Shown: positions 52,943 through 62,580, numbered from the stretch's first letter. The stretch is DNA of 64,000 bases from Sulfuriroseicoccus oceanibius (GCF_010681825.2 NZ_CP066776.1:310001-374000), one strand, 5' to 3'. Numbers and translations are program-made. Notes: generated by a model from the letters alone, not told the origin.

Positions 52943-55183
52943 TTAGCGGCTGAATGTGCGCTCCAACCACGAGCGCTGGTTGTCATGCTTGTGACCGCAC
53001 GCACGTGCCGGCTTCAAATCCTTTGGCATCCTCGTGTTGGTCTCGAGCCCCGCCTGGCGGCAGAACTTGGTCGCAAGCAGACCGCTCTCACGGCACAGCG
53101 ACACACTCACAAGATCGCGGCCAAAGCCAAGTTCGCCCATCGGGTAACCATTCTTCTGAGCCGTCAGCATGACCTGGGTCCAAACCGGCAACGCCAAGCG
53201 CGATCCATAGCCCCCCCCGATCGTGCGCTGGTTCTGGTCGAGCCCGACCCACACCCCGGCAGTCAACGATTCGGTAAACCCAACAAACCACGCATCGCGG
53301 TAATCATTGGTCGTTCCGGTCTTGCCGCCCGCCGGCGCGCGGAAGCCCAAACTCCGCGCCCCAACTCCCGTACCACCTGCCATCATCGCCTTCTCCAGAA
53401 CACGGCCGGTCAGCTGCGCCGCTCCGGGAGCAATCACCGACGATCCCATCACCCCGGAATTGTAGACAATCCGCCCATCGCGCGTGCGGATCTGGCTGAT
53501 CACAAACGGCCGGTTCTTCATGCCTCCGTTCGGGAAAACCGTGTAGGCGCTGGTGATATCCTTGAGCGTCGATTCAAAACTACCAAGGAAGATGGACGGG
53601 CCATTCGGCAGGTCATAGCCAAGCCCCACCGCATCGGCGGTGTACTTCACATCTTTCAGCCCGGCATAGTTGCCTACGCGCACGGTCATTGTGTTGCGCG
53701 ACTTGATCAACCCGACCTCCGCCGGCTGGATCCCCATGTACTTGCCATCCGAGTTCGACGGCCGCCACGATCGCGGTGCCCCCTGAATCTCGCCCGGACG
53801 GATCGGCCCGTCGTCCACCCGCTGATACTGAAGCATGCCTTTGCTGAAGGCAGTGGCATAAACCATCGGCTTGAAGATCGATCCGACCTGTCGCTTAGCT
53901 TGAATGGCGCGGTTGTACGAGCTGTCCCGCAAGTCCCGCCCACCGACGATGGCACGGATCCCTCCGGTTTTGTTGTCGATCACCACCACCGCACCTTGCA
54001 GGTAGCGCGGCGCGGTCCGCACACCATTGCGCACCGCGGAATGAAAGTCCGCCTTCTTCTGGTGACGATAGCCCGGCAACGCTTCGATGCTCTCCAAGTG
54101 ACTATTAAGCGATGTCAGCGCAGCACTCTGCAGGTCCGTGTCCAACGTCGTGAAAATCTGCAATCCACCTTCCACAGCGAGCTCGTCGTCCAAGAGCAAA
54201 TCGAGCTCACGCCGCACGATATCCAGCGCGTACGTGTCGTTGATGATCCGACGCTCCGGCGGGCGGATGTGGACCGGCGCCTTCTTCGCGGCCTCGGCTT
54301 CCGCCACAGTCAGCGCCCCCGTGTCGACCATGCGGTCCAACACCTGACGCATCTGGTCCTTCGCCGCGTCCAGATTGCGGAACGGCGAAAACGGCGTAGG
54401 CCCACGGATAATCCCAGCCAACATCGCAGCTTCCGACGTGGTCAAATCCCTGGCCGGCTTCTCAAAATAGACCTCACTCGCCCGCTGGATGCCGTAGATC
54501 CCACTGCCGTAGTAGATCAAATTCACGTACGCCTCGAGCAGCTGATCTTTGGAATACATCGCCTCAAGCCGCCGCGTAATCATCACCTCCAACAACTTGC
54601 GGTGGTAGGTCTTGTCCTTGAGCCCAAACCGGTTGCGCGCCAACTGCATCGACAAGGTGCTCGCCCCCTGGACGTTGCTCATCTCCTTCACGTTGCGGAT
54701 CGCCGCACGTACGACGCCAAAGTAGTCCACCCCGCCGTGCTCGTAGAACCGACTGTCCTCCCGCGCCAACAGGGCATCGATGAACACAGGAGAAACCTCG
54801 CCAAGCGGGACGGTCTCGCGGTTCTCTCCATGCAGAGAGCCGATCTCACGCCCTTTGACATCGAGGATCCGAGAGCGCTCGGGCATCCTCGAAATGTCCG
54901 ACAAGTCATAGGATGCAGCCATCCGGGCGTAGACGAACAACACCACCGCCAAGCCGAGAAAGCCCAGGATTCCGGAAAGCAGCGCAAGCCGCAGGAAGCG
55001 TTGTTTGAACGAGCCCTTTTTCCGGCGTGCGGCCGGGCGCTTGCGGCGCGCACGTTTGGCGGGAGCCTTACGTTTCGCTGCCTTCTTTTTGGCACCACCA
55101 CGCGAACTGGCCGCCTTCTTCTTGGTGGTAGATTTTTTGCGCGTCGTGCGTTTGCGAGGTCCGGGGGCAGCCATGTCGCGCAT
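52943..55183 (-). CDS. Class A penicillin-binding protein (PBP1A/1B type)
   Basis: The 746-residue bifunctional enzyme builds peptidoglycan in the periplasm. A very basic Lys/Arg/Ala-rich cytoplasmic tail (residues 8-60) precedes one membrane helix (65-86). The transglycosylase domain has REDSRFYEHGGVD (Glu142), QGASTLSMQLARN and RRLEAMYSKDQLLEAYVN. The transpeptidase domain has SIFK (Ser435, Lys438), SRN (495-497) and KTG (621-623). ATG 55174 is an alternative start. The tail resembles histone-H1-like sequences and is unusual in length. It is 53 nt upstream of rnhC. Confidence 0.95.
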   Translation of the reverse strand: MRDMAAPGPRKRTTRKKSTTKKKAASSRGGAKKKAAKRKAPAKRARRKRPAARRKKGSFKQRFLRLALLSGILGFLGLAVVLFVYARMAASYDLSDISRMPERSRILDVKGREIGSLHGENRETVPLGEVSPVFIDALLAREDSRFYEHGGVDYFGVVRAAIRNVKEMSNVQGASTLSMQLARNRFGLKDKTYHRKLLEVMITRRLEAMYSKDQLLEAYVNLIYYGSGIYGIQRASEVYFEKPARDLTTSEAAMLAGIIRGPTPFSPFRNLDAAKDQMRQVLDRMVDTGALTVAEAEAAKKAPVHIRPPERRIINDTYALDIVRRELDLLLDDELAVEGGLQIFTTLDTDLQSAALTSLNSHLESIEALPGYRHQKKADFHSAVRNGVRTAPRYLQGAVVVIDNKTGGIRAIVGGRDLRDSSYNRAIQAKRQVGSIFKPMVYATAFSKGMLQYQRVDDGPIRPGEIQGAPRSWRPSNSDGKYMGIQPAEVGLIKSRNTMTVRVGNYAGLKDVKYTADAVGLGYDLPNGPSIFLGSFESTLKDITSAYTVFPNGGMKNRPFVISQIRTRDGRIVYNSGVMGSSVIAPGAAQLTGRVLEKAMMAGGTGVGARSLGFRAPAGGKTGTTNDYRDAWFVGFTESLTAGVWVGLDQNQRTIGGGYGSRLALPVWTQVMLTAQKNGYPMGELGFGRDLVSVSLCRESGLLATKFCRQAGLETNTRMPKDLKPARACGHKHDNQRSWLERTFSR

Positions 55184-55370
55184 AGGGAAGCGGATATGCG
55201 GGGTGCGGTCAATCGGATACCCGCTCGCGGAAAATTCGACGATGGGATTTTTGGCAATGAGAGAAAGTCGCACGCCCCCCACAGAGGCAGGGTTCCTATC
55301 CAGCCTATTTCTGCCAGTCCGCCATGCCAATGAGTTGATCACGCGTCAGGACGCGGCTTAAATTGCTCCC

Positions 55371-56228
55371 ATGTCCGCCATTCCCAACCTCGAAGATCAC
55401 GTGCGCGCCGCGCTGGAAGAAGACCTGGGCACGCCCGGTGACCTCACCGCCCAGTATTTCCTCGATCCGGAATGCGAAATGACCGTCGACCTCTGCGCCC
55501 GCGAACCCGGTGTACTCGCCGGCACGGAGCCCGCCGTGGAAGCACTACGCCAAGTCGACCCGTCGCTCAATGTGGAGCTGCTACTCAACGACGGCGCACC
55601 TCTCGAGCGCGGGTCAATCGTGATGCGGATATCCGGCAAAGCCGCCAGCATCGTCACCGCCGAGCGCACCGCCCTCAACTACCTGCAACGCCTCTCCGGC
55701 GTCGCCACCGCCACCAAGCGCTACGTCGATGCCGTAGCAGGGACCGGCGTGAAGATCCTCGACACCCGCAAAACCACCCCGGGCTGGCGCTACCTGGAAA
55801 AAGCCGCCGTCATCGCAGGCGGCGCGGTAAACCACCGCATGGGCCTCTACGACATGGTGATGGTCAAAGACAACCACATGCTCGCCCAACGCGGCATCGC
55901 CGCCATGCAGGAAGCCATCGACCGCCTCCACGCCGACCACCCGGCCGTCGCAGTGGAAATCGAAGTCGATACCCTCGAACAACTCGAAGAAGTTCTCCAC
56001 CTCACCGACGTCCAACGCGTTCTACTCGACAACATGCCACCCAAGGTGCTGCGCCAGGCCGTCGCCATGCGCGAGGCCTCCGGGTCATCGGTCGAGTTCG
56101 AAGCCAGCGGCGGGATCACATTGGACACCATCCGCGCCGTCGCAGAAACCGGAGTCGATTTCATCTCCGTCGGTGCCCTCACCCATTCCGCCGTCTCCCT
56201 CGACCTCGGCCTGGACGGCAAAGGCTAA
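55371..56228 (+). CDS. nadC: Nicotinate-nucleotide pyrophosphorylase (carboxylating)
   Basis: The 285-residue enzyme converts quinolinate and PRPP to nicotinate mononucleotide in NAD synthesis. Motifs: EDLGTPGDLTAQ, ERTALNYLQRLSGVAT, KILDTRKTTPGWRYLEKAAVIAGGAVNHRMGLYDMVMVKDNH, and VEFEASGGITLDTIRAVAETGVDFISVGALTHS. Length is typical. It is divergent from the PBP gene. No nadA or nadB lies in the window. Confidence 0.96.
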   Translation: MSAIPNLEDHVRAALEEDLGTPGDLTAQYFLDPECEMTVDLCAREPGVLAGTEPAVEALRQVDPSLNVELLLNDGAPLERGSIVMRISGKAASIVTAERTALNYLQRLSGVATATKRYVDAVAGTGVKILDTRKTTPGWRYLEKAAVIAGGAVNHRMGLYDMVMVKDNHMLAQRGIAAMQEAIDRLHADHPAVAVEIEVDTLEQLEEVLHLTDVQRVLLDNMPPKVLRQAVAMREASGSSVEFEASGGITLDTIRAVAETGVDFISVGALTHSAVSLDLGLDGKG

Positions 56229-56250
56229 CCTGCACCACACTCCCGCGAAG

Positions 56251-56416
56251 CGCTGGTGGGTCGGCATTCCAGCCGTCAGTTTGGCCCCAAAGGAGCGCAG
56301 CGACCTTGCCGATTACCTCACGCAAAGCCCCAAAGATCCCGAAGGCCTCTCAGCTCCGGTGGCGGTGAATGGAGCGACGTTCGCCGCAGGTCGCATTTTT
56401 CGGCAGATTGCAGGAT
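56251..56416. repeat. Diverged single copy of the 322-bp repeat
   Basis: Tracts shared with the array at 62581-63592 include gcgctgg, cggcattcc, ctcacgcaaagccccaaagatccc, agctccgg and aggtcgcatttt, in the same order. An extra stretch (tttggccccaaaggagcgcagcg) is present here. It fills most of the gap between nadC and the SecD-like gene and codes for nothing recognisable. Confidence 0.75.
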
Positions 56417-56475
56417 AGAAGTTATTTTGGACTTCACCATTCCAAACAATCCCCAACACCAGTAATACACACCGC

Positions 56476-56940
56476 ATGAAAACAATCCCAATGATCGCCG
56501 CTACATGGTTGGCATTCGCTGTATCGGCAGTGGCAGGAGTTCTTGAGTTCCGAACCGTTGCTCAGCCGGGCGAGGATTTCGCAATCGAACTTCCGCTGGG
56601 AGAAGAAAGTTTGAAGCTACGTGCCCCCGAGGATCTCAACGAAGCCGACCTGAAAATGGCCAGCGGTGGATTCGTTCCGGATGAGGGGAACATCCTTCAT
56701 CTGGACTTCAACGAGAAGGGCGCACCGAAACTCTTTAAAATCACCAAGGAAAACCTCGGCAAGCGGCTCGCAATTATTGTGAATGGCAAGGTGTTGATGG
56801 CGCCGAATGTGATGGAGCCGATAGCCGGCGGTAGCGGCCAGGTTCCCGGCTGGGAAAGCGCCAAGGAAGCGGAGGAGGTCGCCGCTACTCTCAACGAGGC
56901 GTCAGCCAAAGTCAGCAAAGACGCGCCGCGACCAAACTGA
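56476..56940 (+). CDS. Exported SecD-P1-like orphan protein
   Basis: The 154-residue protein has a signal peptide (MIAATWLAFAVSAVAG). The C-terminal half (HLDFNEKGAPKLFKITKENLGKRLAIIVNGKVLMAPNVMEPIAGGSGQVPGW) closely follows the P1 head pattern of SecD: F-x-x-x-G-A-x-x-x-x-x-x-T ... G-K-x-L-A-I-x-x-x-G-x-V ... A-P ... I-x-G-G-x-x-x-I-x-G. There are no membrane segments after it. It could be a periplasmic helper or an independent protein using the same fold; the role is unknown. It is followed by birA after 33 nt. Confidence 0.78.
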   Translation: MKTIPMIAATWLAFAVSAVAGVLEFRTVAQPGEDFAIELPLGEESLKLRAPEDLNEADLKMASGGFVPDEGNILHLDFNEKGAPKLFKITKENLGKRLAIIVNGKVLMAPNVMEPIAGGSGQVPGWESAKEAEEVAATLNEASAKVSKDAPRPN

Positions 56941-56973
56941 CTCGTCCTGCGCTCTCAATCACCCCTCCCCCTC

Positions 56974-57741
56974 ATGATTCTCAATCCGGATCTGATCGAA
57001 ACACAACTCGCCGCGTCGCCGGAATGCGACGTGCGCGTGATGGCGGAAACCGCATCGACCAATTCGACCCTGCTCGACTGGGGCCGCCGCGGCATGAAGG
57101 CCCCTGTGGCCTTGTTCGCCGAATCACAAACCGCGGGGCGCGGGCGCCGTGGCCGCAGTTGGCAGGCGGAACCTGGCACCGCATTGACGGGGTCGCTGAT
57201 GCTGCATCCCGACGCCCCACCGGAACGCTGGCGCCTGCTGACCCTGGCCGCCGGCATTGCGCTGGCCGATGCCATGCCTGCCGCCGTCCGGGTAAAATGG
57301 CCGAACGATCTCTACGCCGACGACCGCAAGCTCGGCGGAATTTTGGTCGAGACACAGATCAGCTCACCGACTTCGGGTTTCGTCGTCGTGGGCTTTGGCC
57401 TCAACATCAACCAATCCACATTCGGCGGTGAAATCGCGGATCGCGCGGTTTCCCTGCGCCAGCTCACCGGCGACGCCCACGACATCAACCAAATCGCCGG
57501 CAATGCGGTGGCCAGCCTGCTCAAAACACTGCCCTTGGCGTGGCAGGATCCCCGCCACATTCTCGAGCGCTTCGAGCAACTCGACTGCGTCAGCGGCCGC
57601 ACCATCACCGCCATGACCCGCGAACAAAGCGAACCAGTCCACGGCGTGGCAACCGGCATCGACGGCGGAGGCCGACTCATCGTGCGCCTCCCCGGCGGCG
57701 GCTTCCACCCGCTCGAAGACGCGTGGGAAATCCGCTGGTAG
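56974..57741 (+). CDS. birA: Biotin-[acetyl-CoA carboxylase] ligase
   Basis: The 255-residue enzyme has the biotin-protein ligase core: STNSTLLDWGRRG, the biotinyl-AMP loop GRGRRGRSW (about 54-62), VRVKWPNDLYADDRKLGGILVE (about 107-128) and GFGLNINQ, with a small C-terminal SH3-like domain. It attaches biotin to the carboxyl carrier protein. There is no N-terminal helix-turn-helix, so it is a monofunctional ligase, not a repressor. Confidence 0.94.
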   Translation: MILNPDLIETQLAASPECDVRVMAETASTNSTLLDWGRRGMKAPVALFAESQTAGRGRRGRSWQAEPGTALTGSLMLHPDAPPERWRLLTLAAGIALADAMPAAVRVKWPNDLYADDRKLGGILVETQISSPTSGFVVVGFGLNINQSTFGGEIADRAVSLRQLTGDAHDINQIAGNAVASLLKTLPLAWQDPRHILERFEQLDCVSGRTITAMTREQSEPVHGVATGIDGGGRLIVRLPGGGFHPLEDAWEIRW

Positions 57742-57766
57742 CCGCAAATCTCAGCGTCAAGGCAAG

Positions 57767-58714
57767 CTACTGGGGGGCCCCATCATCCACATGGGGCTCC
57801 GGCAGCTTTTTCCCGCAACGGGCGCAGTATCGGTGGTCAATCATCACGCCGTGGAAGCCGCAACGCGGACAATCCGGCGCAGAGGCATCCAGAATCCCGG
57901 CACTGCTAAATCCAGCGGTGCCAGTCTCCTCCGGTGGTGCGCCACCGATCCCGGACCGGCGGGCCACTTCCACCCCGATGATCCCCGTCGGCACCGCAAG
58001 CACCGCCCAGCCTGTGATCATCGCGATCGACGCCACAAACTGCCCAAACCAAGTCTCCGGGCTGATATCGCCATAACCCACCGTGGTAATCGTCACGACC
58101 GCCCAGTAAACCGATCTCGGGATGCTTGTGAAGCCATGCTCAGGCCCTTCGATCAAATACATCACCGTGCCGATCACCATCACCAAAGCGGTAATGGTAA
58201 AGAGAAACACCATGATCTTGGGGCGCCCCGCCTTAAGCGCAGTAAGAAAAAGGTCCGCCTCCCGCAGGTGCCTCGCCATTTTCAACACACGGAACATGCG
58301 CAGTAGTCGCAGCACCCGGATCACCAACAAATACTGACCGCCAGGGAGGAAGAACTGAAGGTAGGTCGGGATGGTGGAGAGCAAATCGACGATCCCGAAA
58401 AAGCTAAAGGCATAGCTCTTCCAATTGCGCGCGCTGATCAGGCGCAAGATGTACTCGATGGTGAATCCAATGGTGAAGACCCACTCAAGTGTGCGCAGTT
58501 GCTGGTGGATCACCGCATCGATCTGCGGCGTGCTCTCGAGCATCACTGCGCCGACGCTCCCGATGATGCAGAACAAAAGTGCGACGTCGAATGCCTTGCC
58601 TGCCGGTGTGTTCGAGTGGAAAATGACCGTATAGAGGCGGTTGCGCCAGTCGGCACGGCGTCGCTTCCTTTTGCGTTGCGTTGGATCGTCTATTGGGGCG
58701 GTCGGCTCACTCAT
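57767..58714 (-). CDS. Voltage-gated potassium channel with C-terminal zinc ribbon
   Basis: The 315-residue membrane protein has six hydrophobic helices. The S4 helix carries regularly spaced arginines (VIRVLRLLRMFRVLKMARHLR, about 131-151), and the pore filter is TVGYGD (211-216), as in KvAP-type channels. Unusually, the cytoplasmic C-terminus ends in a four-cysteine ribbon (CPRC at 282-285 and CARC at 297-300). ATG 58714 was chosen; the frame extends upstream by eight codons. It is divergent from the epimerase gene. Confidence 0.92.
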   Translation of the reverse strand: MSEPTAPIDDPTQRKRKRRRADWRNRLYTVIFHSNTPAGKAFDVALLFCIIGSVGAVMLESTPQIDAVIHQQLRTLEWVFTIGFTIEYILRLISARNWKSYAFSFFGIVDLLSTIPTYLQFFLPGGQYLLVIRVLRLLRMFRVLKMARHLREADLFLTALKAGRPKIMVFLFTITALVMVIGTVMYLIEGPEHGFTSIPRSVYWAVVTITTVGYGDISPETWFGQFVASIAMITGWAVLAVPTGIIGVEVARRSGIGGAPPEETGTAGFSSAGILDASAPDCPRCGFHGVMIDHRYCARCGKKLPEPHVDDGAPQ

Positions 58715-58776
58715 GGCGGGTTGTCTCAAGCTAGGCAATTCGTCGGTTGTTAAAAAGCATCAAAGCAGACTTTTCC

Positions 58777-59679
58777 ATGGATTCAGGATTACCAGGCGGG
58801 CAAAAACCACGAGTCATTGTCATTGCAGGATGCGGTTACCTTGGCAGTGAACTGGCGCGTCAATTTGCCCACTTGGGCGACCGCGTGATCGGTCTGGTGA
58901 AATCTCTCGATGGAACCACCGCTCCAGACGGCGTCGAACTTCAAGCCTGTGACCTGACCGACCGCGCATCGCTAGACGCCGTGGCAAAGCACCTCGAGAC
59001 CAAGGTGGATGTCGTCGTCCATTGTGCCAGCACCCGCGGCGGAGATGCCGAAGCCTACCACAACCTGTACGCCCGCGGCAGCGAACACCTGATGGCCGCC
59101 CTCCAACCGAAACGATTCGTCTTCACCAGCTCGACTTCGGTCTACGGCCAGACCGACGGCTCGGAAGTCGACGAACTCAGCGTCACCGTGCCACTGCGCC
59201 CGACCGGCGACGTCCTGCTCGAAGGCGAGGGCCTGGCAGTCAGATCCGGTGGTATCGCGGTGCGCCTAGCGGGAATCTACGGGCCCGGCCGCTCGGTCGT
59301 GCTCAAGCGCTTCTTTGATGGCACCGCCACCATCGACGAAGGCGTCGAACGCATCCTCAACCAGATCCACCGCGACGACGCGGCCGCCGCCATTGTCCAT
59401 CTGGTCAACTATAACGCGTCCGGTGTCTTCAACGTCTCCGATGACTCGCAAATCACCCAACGCGCACTCTACTCACTGCTGTCGTTACACTTCGACCGCC
59501 CGATGCCGGACGAAGCCCCACGCAGCCTGGGCAAACGCCGCGGCTGGACGAACAAAGCGGTAAGTAACAGAAAACTTCGCTCAACAGGCTGGCATCCAAA
59601 ATACGCCACGTTTATGAATGCGGTGGAATACGATGTGCACTTCGTGCCATCCATCCTTGCGCAAACCAGCGGAAATTAG
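58777..59679 (+). CDS. NAD-dependent epimerase/dehydratase family protein
   Basis: The 300-residue extended-SDR protein starts at ATG 58777. It has a Rossmann fingerprint VIVIAGCGYLGSELARQF, FVFTSSTSVYGQTDG, RLAGIYGPGRSVVLKRF and a late FNVSDDSQITQ segment. The GCGYLG start and compact size match the YeeZ-type subgroup of unknown substrate. The SDR Tyr-x-x-x-Lys lysine position is replaced (the Tyr-Gly-Gln pattern is kept), so activity is uncertain. A TTG 10 codons earlier is a less likely start. Confidence 0.85.
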   Translation: MDSGLPGGQKPRVIVIAGCGYLGSELARQFAHLGDRVIGLVKSLDGTTAPDGVELQACDLTDRASLDAVAKHLETKVDVVVHCASTRGGDAEAYHNLYARGSEHLMAALQPKRFVFTSSTSVYGQTDGSEVDELSVTVPLRPTGDVLLEGEGLAVRSGGIAVRLAGIYGPGRSVVLKRFFDGTATIDEGVERILNQIHRDDAAAAIVHLVNYNASGVFNVSDDSQITQRALYSLLSLHFDRPMPDEAPRSLGKRRGWTNKAVSNRKLRSTGWHPKYATFMNAVEYDVHFVPSILAQTSGN

Positions 59680-59732
59680 TCAATCTCCCGCTAACCGCGC
59701 CACTCATCATCCGCTTCGCCCCGGCCTCGTTC

Positions 59733-60740
59733 ATGTCCTCCTCCGCACCTCCATCGTCCGCCACCGTGTCCACATCCGGGCACGATGAGCCGCGCTTGCG
59801 TTGGTGGATGGCAGCCAACTACCTCAACCTGGACGCCCCACTGGTGGCGATTGTTTGGCTCGCGCTCTTTGCCGCATGCCGCGATGTCTTCGTTCCATTC
59901 GAAGCCTACAAGGTACTCGCGCTCGCTGTGTGGTGCGTTTACACGCTCGATCATTTGTTCGACACCAAACGCAAGCCATCGGTTGAGGCCATGACCGGGC
60001 GTCACCGGTTCCACCGTCTGTGGAGGATCCCACTGACAGGTGCCCTGGCCGTGGCCATGGTCGTCGGCTCCAACCTGGCGCTCACCCAGTTGCCCGGCCA
60101 ACTGGTCACCGGTGGGCTGCTCGTCGCCGGGGTGGTGGTGCTTTACCTCATCCACGCCCGCGCCATCGCAGCCACCAACGGTGCCGTCCTGCCCAAAGAA
60201 CTTCTCTGCGGTGCGATCTTCGCCATCGGCGTGTCGCTACCCGCCACTGTCTACGCCGGCACGTTCACCAACATCGGTGCCGCCGGTTTGCTCGCGCCCA
60301 TTATTGCAATGGTCCAGATCCTGAAGGAACCGGACGTGCTCTTCTTCGCCGCTCTGTGCGCACTCAACTGCATCGCCATCGCAGTCTGGGAATGGCAACC
60401 GGACCGAGTCAACGACCGCGCCGCCATCACACGGTTCTTCCCGGACATCCGCGAGATCTTGCCGCGTTTCATCATCATTCTTTTTGGCGGAGCCCTGGCA
60501 TTCCCGCTGACCAGCATCCTGTTTGATCAAAACTATCCGGAATACTACTCCGTGTTCTTCAGCTGCATCGCGGCCTCGGCGGGACTGATTGGGATCATCC
60601 ACTGGCAGCGTCACCGTTTCAAACCGGACGTCCTGCGCGTGCTGGCCGACGTCGCGCTGCTCACCCCGATCGCTGCGATCCCGTTCATCCCGCGCTCGAT
60701 CTGGAGCCTGCTTAAGATTGTCTTCGGCTTCGGCTGGTAA
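59733..60740 (+). CDS. UbiA-like integral membrane protein
   Basis: The 335-residue protein has eight or nine hydrophobic helices. A loop reading VYTLDHLFDTKRK follows the second helix, a position where UbiA prenyltransferases carry the first Asp-rich motif (N-D-x-x-D). A second loop (WQPDRVNDRAA) also holds two Asp. The general layout fits UbiA-type membrane prenyltransferases, but the motifs are degenerate, so the substrate and activity are unknown. It lies 53 nt after the epimerase gene and 77 nt before the ABC transporter gene, all in one direction. Confidence 0.65.
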   Translation: MSSSAPPSSATVSTSGHDEPRLRWWMAANYLNLDAPLVAIVWLALFAACRDVFVPFEAYKVLALAVWCVYTLDHLFDTKRKPSVEAMTGRHRFHRLWRIPLTGALAVAMVVGSNLALTQLPGQLVTGGLLVAGVVVLYLIHARAIAATNGAVLPKELLCGAIFAIGVSLPATVYAGTFTNIGAAGLLAPIIAMVQILKEPDVLFFAALCALNCIAIAVWEWQPDRVNDRAAITRFFPDIREILPRFIIILFGGALAFPLTSILFDQNYPEYYSVFFSCIAASAGLIGIIHWQRHRFKPDVLRVLADVALLTPIAAIPFIPRSIWSLLKIVFGFGW

Positions 60741-60817
60741 TTTTCAGCACTCGGTAGCACCCCACATTTCCGCCTTCCTCCGGTGGCAATTCGGCGCCGT
60801 CGCACGTACCGTGGGCC

Positions 60818-62542
60818 ATGTCATCTGTTGTTCGTGTATTCGCCTACCTCAAACGCTACCCGACACTCGCCTCGGGCCAGCTGCTGTGCGCCGTGTTGAT
60901 GACTCTGGCGCTGATCATCTTCCCGGAAGTCACCGGTCACGTCACCCGTGACATCATCCCGAACAAAAAGTTCGATGAATTCATCCCTTGGGTCCTGCTC
61001 GCCCTGAGTGGGTTCTTCCTGCGCGAGCTTCTCAATGGTCTGCGCATCATCTTGAACAACGTGTTCGAGCAAAAGGTCATCTACGATGTCCGCTCGGACC
61101 TCTACAAAAAGATCCAGCGCCTGCCACTCAACTGGTTCGACAGCCGCCGCACCGGCGACATCATGACCCGCGTCATCGAGGACGTCACCGCCATGGAGCG
61201 CGTGCTCATCGACGGCGTCGAACAAGGGCTCGTCGCCGTGCTGCAGATCCTCATCATCGGCACCATGCTCTACCTGAACGACGCCACCGTCGCCATGTGG
61301 GCCACCATCCCCGTGCCGCTGCTCGCCCTCTCCGCCTGGCTTTACACCCGCAACGCACGCCACCGCTACAAAGCCCAGCGCGAAGCCACCAGCGACATGA
61401 ACGCCCTGCTGCACGACAACCTCTCCGGCGTGCGACAGATCAAGGCTTACACGTCGGAAGAAGCGGAACACAAACGCTTCAATGAGTTCTCCAACCGCTT
61501 GCGCAAAGCCACACTCAAAGTGATGCGCTACTGGGCCATGTACTCGCCCGGCACGTCGTTCATTGCCATGACCGGCTATGTACTGGTGCTTGCCTTTGGT
61601 GGCTGGCGCGTGATGCAGGGGCAAATGGAGCACGACCAGTTCCTCAAATTCTTCCTCTACATTTCGCTCTTCTACGAGCCGGTTGGACGCCTGCACCAGC
61701 TCAACCAAATGGCGCTTTCCGCCCGTGCCGCAGCCGACCGCGTGTTCGAGATCCTCGACACCGAGGACGAGCCGAACGCCACCACCGGCGACCACCTGCC
61801 CCGTCCGGTCAAAGCGCATGTCCGCTTTGAGGACGTCAGCTTTTCCTACGGCGACACCCCGACCCTGAGTCACATCGACCTCGACGCCCAACCTGGAGAA
61901 ACCATCGCACTGGTCGGCCCGACCGGTGCCGGCAAGTCGACCATTGTCTCGCTGCTCACCCGCTTCTACGAATGCAGCGCCGGCCGCATCACCGTCGACG
62001 GCAAGGACATCTCCGGCTTGGCCAAGTCCGACCTCCGCTCACACATCGGCTACGTCACCCAGGAGCCATTCCTCTTCAACGGCACCGTCCGCGAAAACCT
62101 CGTGCTGGCCGACCGCACCGCCTCCGATGAGGAAATCTGGGCCGCTCTCGATGCCTCGAACGCCGGACACTTCGTGCGCAAGCTCCCGGAAGGCCTCGAC
62201 ACCAATGTCGGCGAACGTGGGGTCAAACTCTCCGGCGGAGAAAAACAACGCCTCTCCATCGCCCGCGCCCTGCTCAAGGACCCACCGATCCTTCTCCTCG
62301 ACGAAGCCACGTCCGCCGTCGACAACGAAACCGAGCGCCTCATCCAACAAGCTCTCGATCGACTGCTCGAACAGCGCACGTCATTCGTCATCGCCCACCG
62401 ACTCTCGACCGTCCGCAACGCCACCCGCATCTATGTCCTCGACGGAGGTAGCGTCGTTGAAACCGGCACCCACGACGAACTCATGGCATTCAACGGCCTT
62501 TACGCCGAACTCGCCAGCCGCGACTTCGCCGAGGAAGAGTAA
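60818..62542 (+). CDS. ABC transporter, fused permease/ATPase (MsbA type)
   Basis: The 574-residue protein has a six-helix exporter domain (about 15-300) with the linker FDSRRTGDIMTRVIEDV, and a nucleotide-binding domain. The NBD shows Walker A GPTGAGKST (about 366), YVTQEPFLFNGTVREN, signature LSGGEKQR (about 471), Walker B ILLLDEATSA (about 490) and the H-loop IAHRLST. It probably exports lipid or lipid-linked molecules as a homodimer. It could be in one transcription unit with the preceding membrane protein. Confidence 0.95.
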   Translation: MSSVVRVFAYLKRYPTLASGQLLCAVLMTLALIIFPEVTGHVTRDIIPNKKFDEFIPWVLLALSGFFLRELLNGLRIILNNVFEQKVIYDVRSDLYKKIQRLPLNWFDSRRTGDIMTRVIEDVTAMERVLIDGVEQGLVAVLQILIIGTMLYLNDATVAMWATIPVPLLALSAWLYTRNARHRYKAQREATSDMNALLHDNLSGVRQIKAYTSEEAEHKRFNEFSNRLRKATLKVMRYWAMYSPGTSFIAMTGYVLVLAFGGWRVMQGQMEHDQFLKFFLYISLFYEPVGRLHQLNQMALSARAAADRVFEILDTEDEPNATTGDHLPRPVKAHVRFEDVSFSYGDTPTLSHIDLDAQPGETIALVGPTGAGKSTIVSLLTRFYECSAGRITVDGKDISGLAKSDLRSHIGYVTQEPFLFNGTVRENLVLADRTASDEEIWAALDASNAGHFVRKLPEGLDTNVGERGVKLSGGEKQRLSIARALLKDPPILLLDEATSAVDNETERLIQQALDRLLEQRTSFVIAHRLSTVRNATRIYVLDGGSVVETGTHDELMAFNGLYAELASRDFAEEE

Positions 62543-62580
62543 GGCGCGCGGCGCTGGCACTGGAGCGCTGAGCTTCACCC

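Noticed and set aside
52985-55333. 782-codon plus-strand open frame across the penicillin-binding protein gene
   Set aside because: It is the antisense shadow of a gene with all class A PBP motifs; its His/Arg-rich product has no family features.
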